Source: Oncomelania hupensis
Lineage: Eukaryota > Mollusca > Gastropoda > Littorinimorpha > Pomatiopsidae
Assembly: GCA_036898135.1 (NCBI GenBank)
Contig: CM072515.1
Location: 23,075,700-23,139,699, forward strand
Length of the DNA stretch: 64,000 nucleotides
Reading direction: 5' to 3'
Of the stretch, positions 57,353 to 64,000 are shown one piece after another. Each line of letters begins with the position of its first letter. Position 1 is the first letter of the stretch. Both the position numbers and the translations under genes were made by a program. A model generated the notes under the pieces. That model had not been told where the DNA came from. It ran no database searches and worked only from the letters and a program-made list of their open reading frames with translations.

Positions 57353-57628
57353 TGTGTGCATGTGTGTGTGTGTGTGGGTGTGTGCGTGTGTGCGTGTGAG
57401 TGTGTGTGCGAGTGTGCGTTTTTAACTTTGTCCTTTTATTTAACAAACGATGAAACGACAACTATTAAATTAGGCTCCTAGCCCAGAGGTGACGGAGGTG
57501 GGAGGGGCCGTATAGCTAGACAACACTGTTGTTTGGGTAGCAGAGTGTGTATAACATGGGAGCGTGTAAGTTGGTTTCAGATCGCTGCGCTTTGAATCCG
57601 ATTTAGGACAGTATGCATTATTATTACT
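57200..57628 (+). mobile_element. SINE-C, 5'-truncated, with (GT)n expansion
   Basis: Starts in CAATCATGGTATTGGAGGC. The internal GTGTGAGAGTGGG segment has expanded to a GT tract (57313-57420). The 3' end is GCGCTTTGAATCCGATTTAG. An unrelated stretch at 57425-57530 splits the body. Confidence 0.72.
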
Positions 57629-58037
<409 letters not shown>

Positions 58038-58245
58038 CTGATAAGCACACAATAAGAATAGTTTTTCTTTTAGTATTTCCATGCTTATTTTCAAATATCT
58101 TGAAACAGTCGGGAATCAGGCCGAGCCAAATGTCGCTCTGTCGGTCCGTCCGTCCGTCTTTTTGCCTGTCTGTCGGTCCGTCTGTTGGAAGCCATATGTC
58201 AAGAAGCAGTAAAAGGATTTTGACCAAACTTCACAGGAACATTAC

Positions 58246-58831
58246 TGTTACACTCGATGTTGGTTTTGTTTTTATCAGTAGTTGATTCAGCCCCAATGCT
58301 GAAATCCTAATAAATGTAACTCGGATTCGTTTATCCACGCAACCCGTTCACTCAGCAACAAGGCAGAGTCGTCGTATGAAGCTATCCAATTTTATTCAGC
58401 GTACATCAACAACTGCATACAATCGCTTTTTTCACTTTCTCTACAACTTTCAACTCTACACAGTGCATCAATTATATAGATTTTTCTAGACTCCAGATAA
58501 CGTCAGAATGTTCGAGCGTGACACATTACAACCAATCGGAATAAACTTCGTCATCACTGTCTTACGTCATACAACTTTCTTTACAGGGCAAGAATTTTCT
58601 CAGCTATCTACATTTATCGCGAAGATTCGATCGATAGTAAACAAGCAACTCTAGAGAATTCTCCAATAATATCGACAAACGAAAATCATCAACATTATAC
58701 CAAGCTTCTTATAACAACAACGCAAAATTAAATCAAAGGTAAATATATTCTGTTATTGAATGCTTTGCAAAACAAAACGATCGGATCTATCGTGCGCGTA
58801 CACGTACCCTCATGCGCGTTTCAACGTGACA
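58246..58831 (-). mobile_element. Solo LTR (LTR-1), 586 bp
   Basis: Minus-sense LTR from TGTCACGTTGAAACGCGC to CATCGAGTGTAACA. Flanks ATTAC (58241-58245) and ATAAC (58832-58836) fit a 5-bp duplication with one mutation. It is the closest relative of the interrupted copy at 18148-19790 and shows where LTR-2 inserted there. A TATATAA motif is conserved. Confidence 0.88.
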
Positions 58832-58893
58832 ATAACTTGGATTAGTGTCCTGCCTCCCTTGCAATCATATTTGCTCTACGCAGAGTTTACTGG

Positions 58894-59596
58894 ACCCCTT
58901 GGGGTCATGAGCAATCTTGCCACTGTAGATTGTTCAAACCTATAAAGGGAACAGTGAAAGCCACAGTTGAAAACCTGTCTTTCCTTTATAGGCAAGACGC
59001 TTCACTGCGGCAACAGTACCCCCGTTGGAGTGCCGGGGGTTTTCAGTATAAATAGTATCCCCACTTTATGGAAATTTAGTGCTTTAAATTCCCACTGTCG
59101 CTGTCTTCCTCATTTACTCTTTCCTATTCTTGCTCTGTCCTTCACTCTGCTATACTATCTTCTTCTTCGCTAGATCAATGACCTACCTTTTTTCTTGAAA
59201 ACTCTTCCTGGACAAGACTCCTTGTTTGTGTATGAGGTCTGTTGGATCAGCTTGGGAGTGTTGGACGCTTTCTGCCGGGTGGTCACTAGGGCTTCCTATG
59301 AATGTACTATTTAGCACTATAGGCATTTTACATGTATGTGTTTGGTTGATGATTTATAATGATGTTTGTATTCTATTTTGTTTTTGTAACCGGGGTGTTC
59401 GCGTAGTTGAGGTCAACCCTCAGCCGTCCCCCGCGTGGGATGTCTTTATTGTAAAGTGACTGGCCGGTGGAGGGCATTCAATTTTCCCACTGGGGTTGTT
59501 TCAGCAGATCTTTTATGCGGATCGGGGGTTGTCCGGTCCTGATTTGGCTCGGAAGAGTCCGCTGGACCTAAAGCAACAATAAATCAATCAATCAAT
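58894..59596 (+). mobile_element. Family A copy 10 with 5' extension
   Basis: The 13-bp direct repeat CAGAGTTTACTGG (58881-58893, 59597-59609) encloses 703 bp. The last 576 bp (from CCCCCGTTGGAGTGCC at about 59021) are family A, ending in an AATC-repeat tail. The first 127 bp are not in the other copies and include CCCCTTGGGGT and CTATAAAGGGAAC. Confidence 0.85.
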
Positions 59597-59609
59597 CAGA
59601 GTTTACTGG

Positions 59610-60743
59610 GGCCATTTTGTTGCTAAACATATTTTTTTCCATTTTTGAAAAACGACAAAAAGCGATTCTGTTGAGATACATGAACTTCAAATCAAGGGCC
59701 GTCCTTCAGATACAGTCCGGTTGTCAGGCGGTCGGTCAATCGCTTCGAATTTCACTTTTGTGTGCGTTCAAAACACAATGTTCGCCTTATCTGAAAAATA
59801 TCTGAATCCAAATTCATCATTTGTACTTTGTGCAACTTTCACTACTGCTAAGCATGTTAGATCATTCTTGTTTGTTCTTTCTCGAAGGTCACGGTCATTG
59901 TACTTCATCCAATTTCCAAACACGTTTTGTGTTGTATCTAAATATTGGCTGATCCGACTTGGCTCAAGTTTTGCTGGCCTATCATTCTATGGCATCCATT
60001 TGCTTCTTTTATGATAAAACCCAGTCGCAACATCGCCAAGAAAAGTCACACTTTTGAAAATGTTTATTTTATGTACGTGAGTGTCTCGAAATACATCTGA
60101 ATGGCTTGCCATCTTGTGTAGTTTATGTTGTTTTTGTTTTTTACTTCTTTTTTTTTTTTTTTTTTTAAAGAATGTTGTCTATTTTTTCTTATTTTCCTCC
60201 TCCTCTTCTGTCTTCCTTTCATTCCTCCCCTTTGTTACCATTTCAGTGTAACCACAGCGATGGTTTTAAACTAAAATAGCCGGGCCGGCGAAATGTGGAG
60301 TGGTTTATGCGACTAAACAGTCAGCCTGGCGGTCTGTGTAAGGATACTCTGCACGCAAAGGGTAATGTTTTTGTCCATTGGGCTACGTGCAACCCTCGGC
60401 GACGCCACTGCAATACTTTTGGCACAAGCGGTACATACCAGCCATCCGCCTTGGTAGGAGAATAGATCAATGTTTATGGAAGTGTCAAAAATAACCTTCT
60501 AATTCTATCAATTATTTTTTTTAATATGTCAATAAATACACATTCTATTCTATAATACTGAGAGCAGGTTCTATAGACGGTACACATGCGTTTTCCTTAT
60601 CTCTGACATTCCAGGCATGGCCGGTAAGCAGGACGAACGAAAGGGGATGGCTTTTACGAAACTGGAATAAACCAGAGAATCGCTAACACTGAACATTTCC
60701 AATAATGAGGAACACATGGATACCTAAACTAATTAATGCAAAT
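59610..60743. other. No gene seen
   Basis: T-rich at 60148-60168. A weak tRNA-like segment (GTGGAGTGGTTTATGCG) at about 60296 may be a decayed SINE head. No exon recognised. Confidence 0.4.
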
Positions 60744-61310
60744 GTTATGATTGAGACGCGCACGTTAATAACGAACATCGTGTTGGCGCACGCGTCGTGC
60801 AATGAGAGTATTTATTTAACTTTTGATTGGGTTCTACGGTTTTGCTAGAAAAGCTTTCAAGAATGAACGTTTGTTTTGGGGTTTTTTGGTCGATGTTGTT
60901 GTAGCAGCATCGAGATCTTTCTGGTATTGCTTGTTTACCAACGACGAAAGGTTCCGAGATCTGTCTCGTCGCAAGCAGTCAAACCTTGGAACAAGGTAAG
61001 CTATTCTATGACGTAAGACAGTGCGTGTATCCTGTGTCCTTCTTTATTCTCATTGGTTACTGATTACGTCATTCTGAAAAAATATTCTAAAGCTTTCTAC
61101 AAAGTACAGAGAATATAAATAAGGCGATTGTCTGCGCGTTAAGAGTCAAGGTTTGAATGCAGCGGTTGAGGCTGTTTGCGTATTTGGCTGACTAAAGTAG
61201 GAGAAACTTTCACAACGACTTGCCTCTGGCCTTGTTATTGAGTGAACGGGCTGCGAACTCGAGTTACACAGATTCAAGCATCGGAGCTAGAGAATGGACA
61301 TTTGGCGTGT
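60744..61310 (+). mobile_element. Solo LTR (LTR-1), plus sense
   Basis: Begins TGTTATGATTGAGACGCGCA and ends near GGCGTGTAGCG. TATAAATAA at 61114-61122 sits where a promoter would be expected. It shares GTATTGCTTGTTTACCAAC and the TTGAGTGAACGGGCTGCG segments with other copies. No target duplication is visible. Confidence 0.78.
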
Positions 61311-61900
61311 AGCGGCTACTTTGGACGCAAACAACAGGAAACAACACAATGCACATTTTCAAGCTAAGCTCTTCGTCAGGGGGAGTGGGAGGGGAAGGAA
61401 AGGAGAGGGGGGCAAACATAACAGAACAAAACAACACTTCCCTTTCATACAAAACTAAAATAAAAAACAAAAACTTGGGGTAGGTCTGTCTTAAGACGGT
61501 ACAAGAACACTTCAGAAAAAAAACAAACAAATACAGAGCGAAAGTTTTAAAAACGATTCAGAATAAGAGGTCATTTAATGCCAACAACAACTCATTTACT
61601 GGAACTCCAAACCCCCACCTCCTAGCCGCTAACCACAATACAAAATCTACAGCAGTTAAGCAAAATGAGCACTTTGATCATGCTTGATGTACAATCATAT
61701 AAATAATAGAAGCATATCTTCTCCTCCTCCCCTTAAACGTAATTCTATATTTTCCAAATACATATCACCACAGTTCAATATTAAGCTTTCGTCAACAAGT
61801 AATTATGGAAATACAATAATAAATCAAATGGGAGTCCCAAGAAACAGCCAAAGAAAATATTTTTAACGTTATTTGTGTAGGCCTCGGAGATGTAAAAATT
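61311..61900. other. No gene seen
   Basis: AT-rich with one GGGAGTGGGAGGGG stretch. Short open frames only. Confidence 0.4.
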
Positions 61901-62150
61901 GTCTGTCTATCTGTCTCTCTGTCTCCATCTCTCTCTCTGTTTCTGTCTCTGTCTCTCTCTCTCTCTCTGTTTCTTTCTCTGTCTCTCTCTCTTTCTCTTG
62001 CTCTCTTTCCCTCTCTTTATCTCTTTCTCTCCGTCTCTGTCTATATTTCATTCTGCCTCTGTCTCTGTTTCTCTCTATGTCTCTGTCTCTATCTCTCTGT
62101 CTCCGTCTGTCTGTCTGTTTCTCTCTCTCACACACAAACACACACACACC
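61901..62150 (+). repeat. Imperfect (CT)n/(CTGT)n repeat
   Basis: CTCT, CTGT and CTTT mixtures ending in a CA-rich stretch. S/L-rich frames are artefacts. Confidence 0.93.
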
Positions 62151-62468
62151 CCTTTCAAGTGTATTTAGTGTATTGACGATAAACCCTTTGGGATTTAGCT
62201 AACTAGGGCTACTTCCCACCCCCTACCCGCCCTCCCTTTACTCTCTTTCGTTCTTTCTTTCGTTCTTTCTTTCTTTAGTTCCTTGCTTCAGCTTTACAAC
62301 GAAATTAAAAAGAAGGTCGCCAAAGCCAAACTGTACCTAAAGAACGTACAAAAGAAAAAAAAGATAACAAAAATATCTGTTTGACCTAGAAAGACAAAAC
62401 ACAGACTAGTAGGATAAGACCACAATCGGCCACCTGCTTCCTATCATGCCTACAATACTCGTACAATA

Positions 62469-62520
62469 ATGAAGGTTCTTGTATTGGATATTGTCGTAAT
62501 ATGCCTTGCCAGCATTCAAG
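62469..62520 (+). CDS. Candidate signal-peptide first exon
   Basis: ATG at 62469 opens 17 codons, MKVLVLDIVVICLASIQ, and the exon breaks in phase 1 at CAAG/GTAAAT (62520/62521). It is a good signal peptide: Lys near the N-terminus, a hydrophobic centre and small residues at the end. A phase-1 intron right after the signal peptide is common in secreted animal proteins. No partner exon is identified downstream in the window, so the mature product is unknown. Confidence 0.45.
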
Positions 62521-62984
62521 GTAAATAATTGATTTTAATAATTGTTTATCATTTGACTGGCTGTACCGCCTATCCTAGCCCCAATAACGGGCGGTTATAT
62601 ATCTATCCATACAAATCGGTGTAATTAGATGTTTCTGGCCTTTAATAATTTATGGTTTATTTTATATGGTGTGTAAATGTTATTGTCACTGATTGTTGTA
62701 CATTGGGATACAAATTAATTGTCTTTGCTGTTTGTTGGGACAATAGAAAATCTGATTGTGATTCTGACATGAAATTATGGCTATGCGAATCGAACGACAG
62801 CGGTAACTGTATGAGTTAAGCGCACATTTGAAACATGTTAACGTGAACTACATAAGGTCGTCTATGATCTAATTCTCTCGATGTGTGGTGTGTGACTGTA
62901 CGTGGCTTCTTGTTTACGTGAACACAGTTTAGACCATTACATTAAGCTTCTTTCTTATTTATATTGTTCTTTCTTTTTTTATTT
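62521..62984 (+). other. Probable intron of the signal-peptide gene
   Basis: Follows the GTAAAT donor. No acceptor-plus-ORF combination stood out. AT-rich. Confidence 0.3.
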
Positions 62985-63660
62985 AATTTTTTTTTAACCG
63001 AATTTTTTTCTTTCTTTTTTTATTCCTTTTCCCTTCCTTCTTCCCTTCCTTCCTTCCTTCCTTCCTCCCTCCCTACCTTTCTTCCTTTCTTTTTTCCTTC
63101 CTTCCTTTTTTACTTCCTTCCTTTCTTCTTTCCTTTCTTCCTTCCTTCCTTCCTTCATTCATTCATTCCTTCCTTCTTTCCTTTCTTCTATCCTTCCTTT
63201 CTTTCTTCCTTTCTTCCTTCCTTCCTTTCTGTCTTCATTCATTCCTTCCTTCTTTCCTTTCTTCTATCCTTCCTTCCTTTCTTTCTTCCTTCATTCCTTC
63301 CTTTCTTCCTTCATTCCTTCCTTCTTTCCTTTCTTCTATCCTTCCTTTCTTCCTTCCTTCCTTCCTTCTTTCCTTTCTTCCTTCCTTTCTTTCTTTCTTC
63401 CTTTCTTCATTTCGTCCTTCCCTCGTTTCTTCCTTCCTTCCTTCGTTTCTCCTTTCCTTCCTTTCTTTCGTCCTTTCTTCGTTTCTTTTTTCTTTCCTTT
63501 TCATTTCTTCTTTCTTGTATTCCGCTGCATCCACCTTCATTCCATTACATTCCTTTGTGTTTCTATCTTACTTTATTTTTCCTTTCTTATTTTTTCTTGT
63601 TTCTTTCATTTTGTAATATCTTTTTTTCTTCCTTCTTTCTCTTCTTTCTCTCTGTCCACC
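62985..63660 (+). repeat. (TTCC)n/(TTTC)n array with higher-order repeats
   Basis: Tetranucleotide TTCC/TTTC/TTCT mixtures. A longer block with CATTCATTCCTTCCTTC then TTTCCTTTCTTCTATCC recurs near 63152, 63234 and 63300. Compositional frames only. Confidence 0.94.
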
Positions 63661-63889
63661 TCTTTCAAGTTAGAATTTAAGCATGTGATACTGTCAAGTT
63701 TCTAAGGTCAATGATGTTCTAAATATAAGATTTATAGTATAGTCTTAATCTTTCCATTTGTCCAATCTTTACTGTAGCTATCGTAATGTTAAAAAAGGGT
63801 TCAAAACAAAATACAGACGACGATGAGTCTACAATACTAGGGTTTTTTTTGCATTAAAACTGTATAGTGAGGGGGGGGAGGAGAGAAAG
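63661..63889. other. No gene seen
   Basis: AT-rich sequence with no recognisable feature. Confidence 0.4.
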
Positions 63890-63909
63890 CGAGAGAGAGA
63901 GAGAGAGAA

Positions 63910-63987
<78 letters not shown>

Positions 63988-63990
63988 GTT
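63890..63990 (+). repeat. (GA)n microsatellite
   Basis: GA units broken twice by AAGC, then about 36 pure GA units to near the window end. Confidence 0.96.
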
Positions 63991-64000
63991 ATTATTAAGC

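Noticed and set aside
60290..60420. tRNA-like SINE head
   Set aside because: Only a weak A-box resemblance and no second copy in the window.
62964..63680. 238-codon F/L/P/S-rich frame
   Set aside because: TTCC/TTTC tetranucleotide composition; no domain.

Overview
The window looks like nuclear DNA from an animal, most likely a gastropod mollusc. The evidence is the absence of dense bacterial-type genes, very high microsatellite content, RTE-type and RNase-H-bearing LINEs, tRNA- and 5S-derived SINEs, solo LTRs with 5-bp target duplications, hAT remnants and one short degenerate TTAGGG-type tract. The phylum is inferred from the style of these repeats. No species-diagnostic gene is present.

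Protein-coding content is small. The only convincing host coding exon is 46416-48155 (-): a 558 to 579 residue secreted, acidic protein with a signal peptide and KR sites, and no cysteine after the signal peptide. It looks like a neuroendocrine prohormone or granin-like precursor, and it either splices at a GTAAGA donor or reads into a hydrophobic tail. A second candidate is a signal-peptide first exon at 62469-62520 (+) with a phase-1 donor. A third, weaker candidate is a two-exon reading frame at 39229-39836 (+).

Most of the rest is layered mobile DNA. Families, as named here: (1) RTE, an EN-RT LINE ending in (AGGAT)n, with one full-length copy at 20686-24026 (-) flanked by an 11-bp duplication, plus fragments near 72, 9475, 14541 and 37896. 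(2) An RNase-H LINE at 9854-10679 (+) and 41484-42290 (-). (3) Family A, a TPRT element of about 565 bp with no tRNA head and ten copies, at least five with 10-13 bp target duplications. (4) SINE-B, -C, -D and -G, tRNA-derived. (5) SINE-E, with a CTTCGGATGAG core and a GCTGGAAAAGCGC tail. (6) SINE-F, a tRNA/5S chimaera. (7) Three solo-LTR types: LTR-1 (five copies), LTR-2 and LTR-3. (8) Two hAT-type deletion derivatives and one fold-back element.

The insertions are nested, so their order can be read: RNase-H LINE in RTE in a 14-bp minisatellite (9.0-11.3 kb); family A in family A (12.9-14.1 kb); LTR-2 in LTR-1 (18.1-19.8 kb); SINE-B in SINE-F (28.7-29.2 kb); LTR-3 in a 33-bp minisatellite (32.0-34.0 kb); SINE-B and an RTE fragment in family A (37.4-38.5 kb); a fold-back element carrying about 122 ATCT units in SINE-E (11.5-12.8 kb). 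Many of the ATT/TAG microsatellites begin exactly at the 3' end of a SINE-C copy.

Layout: 0-9 kb is SINE fragments, hAT debris and microsatellites; 9-20 kb is nested elements; 20.7-24 kb is the full-length RTE; 25-46 kb is solo LTRs, SINEs, minisatellites and the candidate exons near 39 kb; 46-48 kb is the prohormone-like exon; 48-64 kb is minisatellites, SINEs and LTRs, ending with the signal-peptide exon and CT/GA-rich repeats.
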